Below, piece after piece: positions 33,345 through 43,086 of a DNA stretch of 64,000 nucleotides. Position numbers and translations under genes: made by a program. Under the pieces are notes generated by a model that was not told where the DNA came from, searched no databases, and saw only the letters and a program-made list of their open reading frames with translations. Origin of the DNA: Kiritimatiellia bacterium (lineage in GTDB: Bacteria; Verrucomicrobiota; Kiritimatiellia; RFP12; UBA1067). The DNA lies in the NCBI GenBank assembly GCA_017403825.1, contig JAFRDO010000006.1:49756-113755 (forward strand), in the 5' to 3' direction. Within the stretch, counting starts at the first letter, position 1; each line of letters opens with the position of its first letter.

Positions 33345-33559
33345 TTTGCAACCGCCTCTTCACGATTGAAGACATAATCATCCGGCAACCAACCGCTTTG
33401 CCGCATCAAAAAGCCGTACGCATCGTCGGCCTCACGCTTTCGGGCCAATTGCATCTTAAGATAGTCCACTACCATCCGTTCAAGCGTAGTTCCCTGAATG
33501 GTCGCATAGTCTCGCGCTTCCTGTGCCATCGCAGGCGGCAAATCTATCATTATGCTCAT
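33341..33559 (-). CDS. Antitoxin partner of the PIN toxin
   Basis: 72 residues beginning MSIMIDLPPAMAQEARDYA. The short strand then helix-turn-helix (TLERMVVDYLKMQL) is the ribbon-helix-helix pattern of many VapB-like antitoxins, with an acidic tail. The start at 33559 is set by GGAGGAAA 5 nt upstream and a TTATAAT box at about 33585; a GTG at 33604 is less likely. Stop overlaps the toxin start. Confidence 0.75.
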   Translation of the reverse strand: MSIMIDLPPAMAQEARDYATIQGTTLERMVVDYLKMQLARKREADDAYGFLMRQSGWLPDDYVFNREEAVAK

Positions 33560-33604
33560 GTTATTTCCTCCAACGCCGCGTATTATAACAAAAGGCGGTG
33601 GCAC

Positions 33605-34166
33605 TCACAACGCGGAAAAGCCGCGATAGGGCGGACAGCCGCAAGGTACTTCCTCACGCGTGGACAGTTCCGCTCCTTTGCATACGTGTCAGACACGTTG
33701 CAGAGCCAATGGGCTCTGGAACGTGAACGTGCATTCAAGGCCGCTATCGGCAACAGAGCGCACTTCAGCACGTTCAGGCCGCATACAGAACACCCAGAGA
33801 AGAGAATGCTGCCGACAGCGGCATTAAGCGACTGGATGGAAACCCTTCCGCATCCAACCGCCATATTGGCAGCCAACGATCACTATGCAACACAGGTACT
33901 GTCCGTATGCAGGATGCGCTCGTTAAAAGTGCCAGAGCAGATTTCCGTCCTCGGCGTGGACAATGACGAACTGCTGGACGAGAACACGGTGCCAACACTT
34001 TCAAGCATAGAGCCGGACTTCAATGAGGCCGGCTACCGCGCCGCCGCAGAAATGGACCGCCTGTTGAAGGCACACAGGAACATTGCCGGACGCGAACTGG
34101 TCTGCGGCGTCAAGCGGCTGGTTGAACGCCATCGCCGTCTTGAGATCTGCATCCCCGACAGAAATC
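33605..34166 (+). pseudogene. Truncated XylR-type regulator (sensor domain only)
   Basis: The plus strand encodes about 187 residues matching the ligand-binding domain of XylR-type LacI/AraC hybrids. Landmarks are AAIGRTAARYFLTRG, PTAILAANDHYATQVL and VPEQISVLGVDNDELLDENTVPTLSSIEPDF. The intact relative at 59603 reads VFAANDAVAAEVL and VAVCGVDNFAPICEHTVPTLTSVQPDF at the same places. The N-terminal 70 residues are cut at the antitoxin gene and the AraC half is cut at the 3' end of the phosphoesterase gene (34169). The open frame continues antisense to that gene but no longer resembles the family. Confidence 0.75.
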
Positions 34167-34168
34167 CC

Positions 34169-35080
34169 TCACGTGAAAAGCACCTCGCGGCCGGCGAAGG
34201 CGAAGTTGCCGGCCACAAGGTACTGCACCGCCGTCGGCGAAAAGCGCTCCTCCACGGTGATGTGCTGGTGCCCGGCAAGGATGCCCTTCAGCAACGGCTC
34301 GGACTTGAGATACTTGATGAACTCCTGTCCGCGCTTGCCGAAGGCAATCGGCTTCGGGGTCTCGTTGCGGAACTTCGAGTTCCACTTCCAGTATTTCCGC
34401 GTAGCCTCGACTATGCGCGGCGTCGGGAACGGCACGTGCATGAGCAGGATGATCGGGAGGCCCTTCTTCACTTCCCTGGCGAACGCCTCCACCTGATCCT
34501 GCGACACGTCATCGAGCGCATCGTCGATGGACACGAAGTTGACGCCGTTGATCACCTGCGAACCGAAATGCAAGTTGTATGGATACGCCTTCGAGCAGCG
34601 GGAGAAGCACTCCGCATTGCTGAGCCTCGGCTCTACCGGCGCCCAGTACTCGTGGTTGCCGATCGAGCCGAAGATGTTGCCGGCACCCGGCCCGAACGCC
34701 TCCTGCACGGCAATAAGGTTTCCGTCCGACACAAAATCCATCAGGTCGCCGGTATGGATGAGATAGTCGGCGTTGATCTTCGCCCAGCGGATCGAATCCT
34801 TGAGCGCCTCATACTGGCGTTCGCCGAACAGCTCCGTGCGGAGGCGGCGGTAGTGCTGCACACTCTCCGGCTCGTCGGGATTTGCGAACGTGAGATGCGT
34901 ATCGGAAATGTGCAGCACGGAAAACGGCTTCTCCGCCCCCGCATTGATGTGCGCGTACGCGAGCGAAAGCTGCTCGAAGTTGCCTCGCGCATGAAGCGGC
35001 AGTCGCGATGTCGCCACGATGCCGCCCGCAGCAAGCGCACCCTTCAGAAAGTCACGTCTCGAAGAATTCAGCCTGTTCAT
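34169..35080 (-). CDS. Tat-exported calcineurin-like phosphoesterase
   Basis: 303 residues. SRRDFLKG at 7-14 is a twin-arginine signal. Metal-site motifs follow: HISDTH near 58, HTGDLMD near 110, GSIGNHEYW near 140, LLMHVP near 213, and GILAGHQH near 268. This dinuclear-metal hydrolase would act on phospho-esters in the periplasm. It is the third gene of an operon with a glycoside hydrolase and a strand-repeat protein; a similar trio lies at 39834-47116. Removal of phosphate or other ester groups from glycans is a reasonable guess. Confidence 0.85.
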   Translation of the reverse strand: MNRLNSSRRDFLKGALAAGGIVATSRLPLHARGNFEQLSLAYAHINAGAEKPFSVLHISDTHLTFANPDEPESVQHYRRLRTELFGERQYEALKDSIRWAKINADYLIHTGDLMDFVSDGNLIAVQEAFGPGAGNIFGSIGNHEYWAPVEPRLSNAECFSRCSKAYPYNLHFGSQVINGVNFVSIDDALDDVSQDQVEAFAREVKKGLPIILLMHVPFPTPRIVEATRKYWKWNSKFRNETPKPIAFGKRGQEFIKYLKSEPLLKGILAGHQHITVEERFSPTAVQYLVAGNFAFAGREVLFT

Positions 35081-35101
35081 GTTACCTCCCCTGCCCGCTA
35101 G

Positions 35102-37006
35102 CTACTCTCTTATGATCCCGAACCACACGCCGAGCGGGCCGAGCGACACGGAGCGCCGCAAGGCGCAGCCCTCAAGCGCGAACTCCACCACCTTCGGCCC
35201 GTACGTCGGGTTTACGGCGAGCAGCCACGTTTCGCCGTCCTTGCGCCACGCACGCACGGAAGCGTCCTTCGTGACGAGAGAGACCCTCGGGGCCGTTTCG
35301 CCAGAAAGGAACACCGGGAACTTCGACTTTACCTCGGCGCCGATGCGGCAGACGGAGTCCCACATCTTCTCCGGCGGCGTGCGCCACTTCATCTTGTCCC
35401 AGTCGCTGTAAGAGTAGAAGATCAGCCCGTTCGCACCCTCGGCGATGAACTGCCACGCCATGTTGCGCATCTCGTCGAAAGTCGGCGGACGCGTCTTGTC
35501 CTTGTCCTTGACACGGTACGCGCCCCAGTCGAACGCCTGCGGAATCTGCCACATCGCCCGTGCGCCGAACACGCACTTGCGCGTGATGCGCGTATGCTCC
35601 ATCACCTGCGAGATCGGCGGATCGCCCGTCTGGCAGATGGGATAGGGGTCGGAGCCTATGACATCGAAGGCGGGCAGATGGCTGCGGATGTCCTCGACCA
35701 TGTAGTGCGCGACCCACGTCGGGTGGTCAGGGTCTAGCCTCTCGCAGAGGTCGCGGCGCGCCGCGAGCCGCTTCAGCCAGTCCAACCCCAGCTCGTCGTT
35801 GATGTACCAGGCGAGCAACGCCGGGTGATTCCTGAACTCGCCGATGCGCCGCGTGACGTATGCCGTTTCCGTCGCCTCGTTCGTGACACCCTTCGGCACG
35901 CCTGAAAGGCCGACGTAGCAGTCCTTCAGCGTGTAGATCATCTTAAGTCCCTTGCCGTGCACGTAGTCCATTTCCGCCTTCGTGGGCTCGGCATAAGGCA
36001 TAAGGCAGTTGAACGGCCCCTTGGCGTAGTGGTCGATCTTCTCCGGCACGGCCTTCCACATGAACATGCCGAGCGGGAAGAACGGCTTCCCGTCGATGCG
36101 CGTGATTCCGCGGCGGTCGATCCTGACGCCCTTGGTCTCGGGCTTCGCCGTGCGCGTGAAGGTCAGCGGCTTCTTCGCCACCAGCTTGCCCTTTGCGTCC
36201 AGGAGCTCGAACGTCACCTTGCTTTCCCCGAGCGGCAGGGACGAAGCCTCCACCGTCGCCGAAAGCTCGCTTGGATTCTCAGGGTCGGAGACAGGCGCTG
36301 CAAGTCGCGTCCCGCCAGTAACCGACGGCACTACGAACCGCCCGTGATACCCCTTGGCCGCAATCTCGTCCTTCTTCGCATTGAGCGCCACATGGAACGT
36401 GACCGGCCCTTCGGCTGCACGGTTGCGGTAGGCGTCGGAGATGAACTCGCCGATCGGGGGCAGGTCTATAGGCACGATGCGCAGGTCGTCGAACCACGCC
36501 TTGCCTTTCGTGTTGCCCGTCACTGGCGTGCCGATGAGGCACCGCCTTGCCGCCGCCGGCGGCACGAACGCCTCAAGCGAAACCTTCGTCCAGGCCGTAG
36601 TGCCCATCACGCGTGGCTGCGTCGCCGCCGTACCGAGGCGGGTGCCGTACGCGTCGTGCCAGGAGAAGTCGATGCATACGCCGCTCCCCTCAACACCTTC
36701 GGTGCGCACCCAGCCCTCGACGCGGTAGGGACGTCCAGGCTCGACATCGACCCATTGCGTCGTCCAGCCGCCCTTGCCGACATCGCCGCAGATGAGCGCG
36801 CTCGTGCCGTTTCGCCCTTCGCCTCGCAGGACGCTCCACGCGCCGTTGCCGTAGAGGCTCCACTCGGCCGCGCCGCCGCCCTTGGCGTCCGGAGTCTCAA
36901 ACCCCGCGTTCTTCGGAAGCTGCTCCGTCGCCGAGCAGACGCCCGCAAGCGCGATTGCCGCCGCGCCCAACCCTATAAACGTTTTACTTCTCATACTGTC
37001 ATTCAT
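35102..37006 (-). CDS. Secreted glycoside hydrolase with N-terminal CBM-like domain
   Basis: 634 residues with a signal peptide (1-26). Residues 30-155 form a jelly-roll carbohydrate-binding module (NAGFETPDAKGGGAAEWSLYGNGAW..., WVDVEPGRPYRVEGWVRTE). A linker and a beta domain follow, then from about 295 a TIM barrel opening KGVRIDRRGITRIDGKPFFPLGMF. ALLAWYINDELGLDWL near 395-410 holds the probable acid/base Glu. It resembles GH2/GH42-like clan GH-A enzymes, with no family number assignable. It sits 7 nt after the end of the strand-repeat gene and 21 nt before the phosphoesterase gene. Confidence 0.65.
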   Translation of the reverse strand: MNDSMRSKTFIGLGAAAIALAGVCSATEQLPKNAGFETPDAKGGGAAEWSLYGNGAWSVLRGEGRNGTSALICGDVGKGGWTTQWVDVEPGRPYRVEGWVRTEGVEGSGVCIDFSWHDAYGTRLGTAATQPRVMGTTAWTKVSLEAFVPPAAARRCLIGTPVTGNTKGKAWFDDLRIVPIDLPPIGEFISDAYRNRAAEGPVTFHVALNAKKDEIAAKGYHGRFVVPSVTGGTRLAAPVSDPENPSELSATVEASSLPLGESKVTFELLDAKGKLVAKKPLTFTRTAKPETKGVRIDRRGITRIDGKPFFPLGMFMWKAVPEKIDHYAKGPFNCLMPYAEPTKAEMDYVHGKGLKMIYTLKDCYVGLSGVPKGVTNEATETAYVTRRIGEFRNHPALLAWYINDELGLDWLKRLAARRDLCERLDPDHPTWVAHYMVEDIRSHLPAFDVIGSDPYPICQTGDPPISQVMEHTRITRKCVFGARAMWQIPQAFDWGAYRVKDKDKTRPPTFDEMRNMAWQFIAEGANGLIFYSYSDWDKMKWRTPPEKMWDSVCRIGAEVKSKFPVFLSGETAPRVSLVTKDASVRAWRKDGETWLLAVNPTYGPKVVEFALEGCALRRSVSLGPLGVWFGIIRE

Positions 37007-37013
37007 AGTTCCG

Positions 37014-38116
37014 TTACCAGATTGAAATGGTCATGCAGCGGACACGGCGAAGGGTCATCTTCTTGCCGTCGCCCGATACCGAAACCTTCCATTCCTGCGA
37101 GCCGCCGCCTGCGAGGCGCGCTTGCCCGTCGTGCCGCCCGTGTAGGTGTTCACGCCCTTGAACTGAACGATGGTTCCATTCGCAGCCGCCGGAATTTCCA
37201 CCGCACCCGCGCCGGAGATCACGCCGCCGACCGTCAGGTAATCGCCGGGATAACTTGAATTCCCTGTGAACTTGAGCGTCTTGCCGGACGCAATCTCCAC
37301 ATTGCCGTTCCAGATGTTCGCAAGCGGCGTATTGCTCACATTGCCGATGAGTCCGCGCCCCATCCTGAACGATGTGTTCTCCGTCGCCCTGAGCGTGCAG
37401 GGAACGGGCGATGCTCGGTTCCACATGTTGATCGTCGTTCCGCTCGCCGCACTCTCGAAGACGACGTCGCCTTCAAACACAGACGAGTCCGTGAACGTAA
37501 TCGTGCCAGTGGCGGCGTTGCAGATCGTTCCCGGACCCCTGACGACGGCAGTGGAGCCTGCCGTGCCATTGCCGGAGAACACAAACTCGACGTTTGCCCC
37601 GATTCGCGTGAGAGTGTGTCCCCCGAGATCAAGCGTCTTGCCGAAGCCGCGCCGACTCCGCGTATTGATCGTGGCGTTGCCGGCAAGAGTAACGTTGCCG
37701 ATAAAATAGTCCAGGTTGCCCCCGCCTCCGTCAAGATAGAGAGTGGAGCCGCCCAGAAGAACGACGTCGTTGGCCTGGCCGTTGCCCGAATCGTACACCA
37801 TGCGGAACGTGGCACCGTTCGCCACGGTCACGACATTGCCGCTGCCAAGCGCGTCGGCGTTCCGTACCTCAATCGCGCCACCGCTGATCGTAATCGGCTT
37901 GCCGCCAGTGAACGAGGCGGATGCCGTGCTCAGGATTATCGTGCCGGCGCCCGTCTTCACGATGCCCGCTATGGACGAAGTAAGCGCCGTGGTGTAGGTT
38001 TCCTCCCCGCTCTCGACATCGAACGTGAGGATGTTAGTATCAGGGTCGAGCGTTGCCGTCGCCCACGCGGACGCCGCCAAGGTCACCGTCATGCCGATTG
38101 CCAGCAGTCTTTTCAT
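37014..38116 (-). pseudogene. Strand-repeat surface protein, shortened and frameshifted
   Basis: The frame from 38116 gives a signal peptide and autotransporter-associated repeats (IVKTGAGTIILSTASASFTGGKPITISGGAIEVRN, landmark only) but runs into an abnormal basic tail and stops at 37055. The adjacent frame continues through GGGSQEWKVSVSGDGKKM to LRRVRCMTISIW and stops at 37014. That tail has the form of the C-terminal motif of the other strand-repeat proteins. A one-base shift near 37100-37130 therefore separates body and tail. The body is also about half the length of its relatives, so an internal deletion is likely. It leads the operon with the hydrolase and phosphoesterase. Confidence 0.65.
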
Positions 38117-38437
38117 GATGTTCCCTTTTTCGTCGCTCCCATGCCAATTCTCCGTCTCGGCACTAACGCACCTTGACGAACACGGCTATTATATCATAAA
38201 TGCGAAGCGTGCGATGACACCGTCGTGCGCCCTACGAACCGGATGCACACAGGACCGTCCGGACAATCAGCGGTCTCATAGGCAAGCGCCCCACCACGCC
38301 CGCAGTCAACCTTATGGTGCAATCACGTTCCCAAATTCATTGTGGCTGATTTTTATCGCCATATCAAGACATTTATGGACAAAAAATTTATCCAGATTGA
38401 TTGACATCGAAAGCGTTGGTCTGATATAATTCGCGCC
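38117..38437. promoter_or_regulatory. Divergent promoter region
   Basis: On the minus strand TGATATAAT (38188-38196) is an extended -10 reading toward the strand-repeat operon. On the plus strand TTGACA (38401-38406), 18 bp, TATAAT (38425-38430) is near-perfect and ends 7 nt before the ATG at 38438, giving a leaderless mRNA. No gene is seen between 38197 and 38400. Confidence 0.8.
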
Positions 38438-39751
38438 ATGAAAGCCATCCTCGGAGAGATCATGCGCGAGTTTTACGAATTCGGGATCCCCGACGACGTG
38501 AAATCACGCGATGTCGATTACTTGGAGAAACGAAATGCGGCAACCGTTATCACGGGGATGCGCCGTACCGGCAAGACGTATGTGACATACCAGCGAATGC
38601 GTGCGCTTGTCGATTCAGGCGTTCCGCTGGAACGAATCGTTCACATCAATTTCGACGATGACCGCCTAAAGGGGTTGCGACTTGAGCATCTGCGTCTGGT
38701 AGGCGACATTCATGCCGAGATGTTCCCAGATGCCGCAAGGGAGAGATGCTGGTATTTCCTTGACGAATTACAGGACATTGAAGGATGGGAACTCTACGCC
38801 CGTCGGCTTCTCGATTCGCATCTTGTGCAGCTGTGCCTGACGGGATCGTCGTCCAAGATGCTGTCTGGCGAGATTGCCACGCAAATGCGCGGACGATCTA
38901 TAGACGTTGAGGTGTTTCCCTTGTCTTTCGCGGAGTTTCTGCGCTTCAATTCGCTTGTGAAGGCAATCCCGTCCGCCCCCTATTCTTCACGCACGGCTGG
39001 ACTCTTGCGCCATTCGATGCAACGCTATCTGGACGAGGGCGGCTTCCCAGACGTTCAGGGAGACGACTACCGCATCCGCGTCAAGGTGTTGCAGGGATAT
39101 GTCGATGCCGTCCTCTACCGTGATGTGATAGAACGCCATCAAGTGCCGAGTGTGCAGTCGCTGCGTTACACGCTGGAATACATCAAGCACAATTTCGCTC
39201 ACAAGATATCGACACGGGCCATTTCAGGAGTCCTAAAGGGGCTGGGGCTCTCGGATAGCCGTGAGTATATCTCCGACTATCTCGACTGGCTTGAACAGGC
39301 CTATCTCATTCATCGTGTTCCAATCAAGACGGACTCGCTCGCCGTACGTCGAATGAACCCCGATAGATTCTATCTTGTTGACACAGGACTTGCCCGTGCG
39401 GTAACGTCCAAGAGCGATACGTCCAGTGGATGGCTACTGGAGAATCTTGTTTTTCTCGCTTTGCGTCGTGGATACAACAAGATCGAGTATGTCAATACGC
39501 AGCAGGGCGAAGAGGTCGATTTCCTCGTCACGGACAGATCGACAAAAAGAAGACGCCTCATACAGGTGGCATGGGAGATGTCTTCTCCTGAGACGGAAGA
39601 GCGTGAGTTGTCTGCGCTACAAGCGGCCCGGGGCGAACTCAAGGTGAATGATTGCACAGTTGTAACATGGGACGAAGAACGAGAGTTGGACGGAATCAAA
39701 ATAGTTCCCGTATGGAAATGGAGTCTTGAAGAAAACACCATCCAGTTATAA
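38438..39751 (+). CDS. AAA ATPase with DUF4143 domain, leaderless
   Basis: 437 residues. Walker A GMRRTGKT at 40-47, Walker B FLDELQDI at 107-114, a sensor-like TGSSSKML near 134-141, and the DUF4143 C-terminus ending with EVDFLVTDRSTKRRRLIQV. It is related to the gene at 25759-27048, but sequence identity is low by eye. The first ATG is kept because the promoter puts the transcript start on it. It is the only plus-strand gene in 34-59 kb and forms a single-gene unit. Cellular role unknown. Confidence 0.87.
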   Translation: MKAILGEIMREFYEFGIPDDVKSRDVDYLEKRNAATVITGMRRTGKTYVTYQRMRALVDSGVPLERIVHINFDDDRLKGLRLEHLRLVGDIHAEMFPDAARERCWYFLDELQDIEGWELYARRLLDSHLVQLCLTGSSSKMLSGEIATQMRGRSIDVEVFPLSFAEFLRFNSLVKAIPSAPYSSRTAGLLRHSMQRYLDEGGFPDVQGDDYRIRVKVLQGYVDAVLYRDVIERHQVPSVQSLRYTLEYIKHNFAHKISTRAISGVLKGLGLSDSREYISDYLDWLEQAYLIHRVPIKTDSLAVRRMNPDRFYLVDTGLARAVTSKSDTSSGWLLENLVFLALRRGYNKIEYVNTQQGEEVDFLVTDRSTKRRRLIQVAWEMSSPETEERELSALQAARGELKVNDCTVVTWDEERELDGIKIVPVWKWSLEENTIQL

Positions 39752-39833
39752 TTCCCGCCATGAAACCGTATATCGTCTGGAGCACCGTATGCCGCCCCGT
39801 TTCGCCTTGCCTCTGCTATGAGGCCGAGAGGCA

Positions 39834-42800
39834 CTAATCCACTCGGACAAGGCCTGGCGGCGCCGACAAGCTCGTCGTTATCTTTCCGCCCTCGCGCCGC
39901 CACTCCGCGCGAATGGGTCCGCTAGGCGTGGGGACGACGCCCCTCGCCCATTCTATCCCGTCAGCCGCCCCCGGACGGAACTCGAACCGCGAATATCCAG
40001 GAGCGAGAGGCCGAACCCCAAGAATGCCCGCCGTAAGATCTCCGGCGATCGCGGTGTCCGGGTGACATTCGTCGCCCCACGATGCGTGCGTAGGATTGTT
40101 CATGCATTCGGAAGTCGTATGAACGCCCTTCCAGCCGGGAGAAACGGCCTTCAGCCAGTTGTGCTCGCGTATGCGCCTTATCGCCTCGTCGGGCATTCCG
40201 CAGGCGAACGCGGCGCGCACGAGGAGGAGCTGGAACTTGCCGTGACCGATGCGGCCGATCATAGGGAGGAGCTTCTTCGCCTCGTCCTCGGGAAAGAACC
40301 CCGTAGACAGCGCAAGCGCGTTCGCCTCGGCGCCGACTCCCGGATCCTCAAGCGAATTCGAGAGAAGGCCGTCGCTCCGCACGAACCGTCCGCGCACCGC
40401 ATTCCCGACGCGAGCCGCCGCATCACGCCATCGCACCGCGTCATCCGCGTTCTTCACGGCGTCGGCAAGGCCGGCGGCGTCGCGCAAGACGCGCCACATG
40501 AGCACGTTCATGTACGCACGGTGATGCGTGGAATTGGTTCCGAACGCAAGCCCGTTGGCATGCTTGCTCGTTTCGGGACGTTGCTCGAACACGCCGTCAG
40601 CGTTCGTGTGCGAAAGAAGGTATCCCATAAGCCTTGAGACGTTTGGATACAGCTCTTTCACAAGCGAAAGGTCGCCCGTGTAAAGATAGTGCGTGGCAAG
40701 GACCGGAACGAACCAGGCGGCGAATTCGTCGGACTGGAACGGCCCGTAGGCTCCAGATGCGAGAGGCCCGTGCGATTCCGGATACGGGCAGGCCTGAACG
40801 TAGCCTTCGGGCGTCTGGTTCTCGGCGAGCATCCTGAGCGACCCGGGCATGTAGGGACTGTCCGGAGCGAACGCCGCATACATGTTGGGCTGCGCCCACC
40901 ACAGGTCGCCGCTCCATACAAGCCTGTCGCGCTTCGCGCCGTCCACGAGAAACGCATACGCCGCTCCAAGGACGACGTTAGTCTGCGGCGTTGCGACATG
41001 AAGCGGCGTCGTGCGCGCCGGGACCGCCGACAGCACGCAGGTGCGGACGCTCGCCCGCCACAGCTCGCTGATCGCATGGTCTGAACAGGCAAACGAGCCG
41101 ACGGCCGGCTCCGTGGAATGCGTGCCGCGATTCTCGAACCGGACGGACGCAACCTTTACCGCCGTTCCGGGCTCGTCAAGCCGCACTCGGACATAACGAA
41201 CGAGACCCTGTTGAAGCGGCGCGACATACGCCCCTTGGTTCGTCACGGAGAATACGTCGAACCTGTCCACGCTCGCCGGGAGAATCGGCAGGTCAACGTC
41301 ATTGCCGAGATACCTTGCGCTTGTCGCGCGCGTGAAGTCGCCGCCGTCGCCGAATTCCGGAACGCATCCGTACGAAAGCCTGAGGCGCGCTGCGCGGCCG
41401 ACCGCCTCAACCTCGACGACAGGATATCCGCCGGCTCCGTCAGGACCAAAATCCAGCAACTTCACGGGCGCAGGCTCACCGTCCTTCCATTCGAGCACGA
41501 ACGGCAGGGACGACGAACGGACGTCATCGTTCAATCCTTTCAGCAAGGCGGCCTTGCGCGGAGTCGCGTCGTCCGGGCGGAACTCGTACGGACGCTCCGC
41601 CGCGTGCTCCACGCTCCATCCCTGGAACTCGCCGTAGGCGTGGTACGTCCAGTCCCACCCGTAGTCCCCGAAGACGGAAATGGCGTCCGCCAGCCACTTC
41701 TCCGCACCATCCGCCCAGGCGATGGCAGAAAACTCGCCGGCATATATCCTGGCTCCGTACTTGAGCTGAAACTCCCTGACTGGCGCAAGGATCGTCCGAA
41801 GATATTCGCGGTTCCACCCCTTTGCGGCGTCAGGCCAGCGAGCCGGCTCATAGGGGCAGCCCTGATGGACGCCCTGGTGCGTGAACTTCATCGGCGCGTA
41901 GAGATGAACCTCGTAGATGACGTCCTTCATGTCCAGCGGGCGCAGCGCCTTGAACTCGCCAGGCGAATCGCTAAGATTGGTCTCGATTACGATCGGCGTA
42001 TCGGGATCGATCTCGCGTATCGCTTCCGCCGCCTTCTTCTGGAGATTCCACCAGCCCAATCCTCCGGCGGGGCTGTACGTCTGCTGCGGCTCGTTCAAGA
42101 TGTCGTAGCCGTAAAGTGCAGGGTGGCGACGGAAACGCCGCGCGATCTTCCGCCACCAGCCTATGAAATGTTCCGCATATTCGGGCTCGTAGAACATGTT
42201 CATCTCGCCGTCATAGGCTTTCCCGCCAGGAGGCATGTGAAGGTCTATGGCCACCTTGACGCCGTACTTCTCCGCCAACGGCAGGACCGTGGCCTCAAGA
42301 TGGTCCAGCTTCGAACCGAGCCACCTGTCGTAGTCCTGAAGATCGCGGTTCGCGTCGTGCTGATTCCAGTAGCGGTTCATCTGGTAGCGAAGCAACCTTA
42401 CGCCCCATTCGCCGAGCTTCACGAAGTCATTCTCGTCCATCTGGCGCGAAGGCGACATGACGCCGCGCAACTGAGGGAGGGACGCGAGGCGGGGCGAGTA
42501 TTCGCAGGCAAGCGCCTCGCCGCAAGGCTTCTGCGGCGAGGCCATCGGCAAAACCCTAAGCGAGGCCAGGTCGAACGTCACCTCTCCTTCCGCTTCCTGA
42601 ATGCCAAGTACGAGCGTCGCTTTGCCGCCGCGCACTCCGTTCTTGAACGCGGTCCTGTACCTGACGACTTGCCAGCCGAAGTCGCCGGTCTTGCCGATCG
42701 GTCCAGGATACTGACGCACTCCGCCTTCATCATCGTAAACGAGCATCGCCTTTACGCCAAGGTACGGCTTGGCCGGCTTCCTTACGCCGCGCCCCATTAC

Positions 42801-43055
42801 GCGAATCTGCCATTCGACGCCGCTCTTGAGATACGGAGAGACGTCAATGCACGTCTCCAGCGATGCACTCCTGCCCGGCAAACCGACGGTCCTGACCGTC
42901 GCGACCGTGCCGGACACCGACACGCACTCGCCGCAATTCCATGTCCGCCCGCAAATCTCTACGGCCGCCGCGCACGATGTCGCAACAAGCAACACCGTCA
43001 GGGCACAGCCTGCGGACAGCGCCTTGCATACCTCTTTGCTCATCTTTATGTTCAT
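39834..43055 (-). CDS. GH5-like and GH78-like fusion hydrolase
   Basis: 1073 residues with a signal peptide (about 10-30). Residues 35-170 form a beta-sandwich module. At 200-490 is a GH5-type TIM barrel with acid/base in LNEP (N321-E322) and nucleophile E441 in YAGEFSA. The C-terminal half (about 650-1073) resembles the (alpha/alpha)6 barrel of alpha-L-rhamnosidases (GH78), with DRLVWSGDLWW and the late VHTTSECMNN...SWGDECHP block in place of the usual GATTxWE...NH. Two activities on one chain suggest a branched substrate whose backbone and rhamnose-like side groups are cut together. The ATG at 43055 is preferred; the longer frame runs into the preceding gene. It follows the phosphoesterase after 31 nt. 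Confidence 0.7.
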   Translation of the reverse strand: MNIKMSKEVCKALSAGCALTVLLVATSCAAAVEICGRTWNCGECVSVSGTVATVRTVGLPGRSASLETCIDVSPYLKSGVEWQIRVMGRGVRKPAKPYLGVKAMLVYDDEGGVRQYPGPIGKTGDFGWQVVRYRTAFKNGVRGGKATLVLGIQEAEGEVTFDLASLRVLPMASPQKPCGEALACEYSPRLASLPQLRGVMSPSRQMDENDFVKLGEWGVRLLRYQMNRYWNQHDANRDLQDYDRWLGSKLDHLEATVLPLAEKYGVKVAIDLHMPPGGKAYDGEMNMFYEPEYAEHFIGWWRKIARRFRRHPALYGYDILNEPQQTYSPAGGLGWWNLQKKAAEAIREIDPDTPIVIETNLSDSPGEFKALRPLDMKDVIYEVHLYAPMKFTHQGVHQGCPYEPARWPDAAKGWNREYLRTILAPVREFQLKYGARIYAGEFSAIAWADGAEKWLADAISVFGDYGWDWTYHAYGEFQGWSVEHAAERPYEFRPDDATPRKAALLKGLNDDVRSSSLPFVLEWKDGEPAPVKLLDFGPDGAGGYPVVEVEAVGRAARLRLSYGCVPEFGDGGDFTRATSARYLGNDVDLPILPASVDRFDVFSVTNQGAYVAPLQQGLVRYVRVRLDEPGTAVKVASVRFENRGTHSTEPAVGSFACSDHAISELWRASVRTCVLSAVPARTTPLHVATPQTNVVLGAAYAFLVDGAKRDRLVWSGDLWWAQPNMYAAFAPDSPYMPGSLRMLAENQTPEGYVQACPYPESHGPLASGAYGPFQSDEFAAWFVPVLATHYLYTGDLSLVKELYPNVSRLMGYLLSHTNADGVFEQRPETSKHANGLAFGTNSTHHRAYMNVLMWRVLRDAAGLADAVKNADDAVRWRDAAARVGNAVRGRFVRSDGLLSNSLEDPGVGAEANALALSTGFFPEDEAKKLLPMIGRIGHGKFQLLLVRAAFACGMPDEAIRRIREHNWLKAVSPGWKGVHTTSECMNNPTHASWGDECHPDTAIAGDLTAGILGVRPLAPGYSRFEFRPGAADGIEWARGVVPTPSGPIRAEWRREGGKITTSLSAPPGLVRVD

Positions 43056-43086
43056 CTCAATATGACTATGGTGCTGAAGGCCAAGA

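Noticed and set aside
34167..35101. Continuation of the XylR-like frame beyond 34166
   Set aside because: Past this point the frame is antisense to the phosphoesterase and loses all regulator similarity, so only the 33605-34166 part is kept as a pseudogene.
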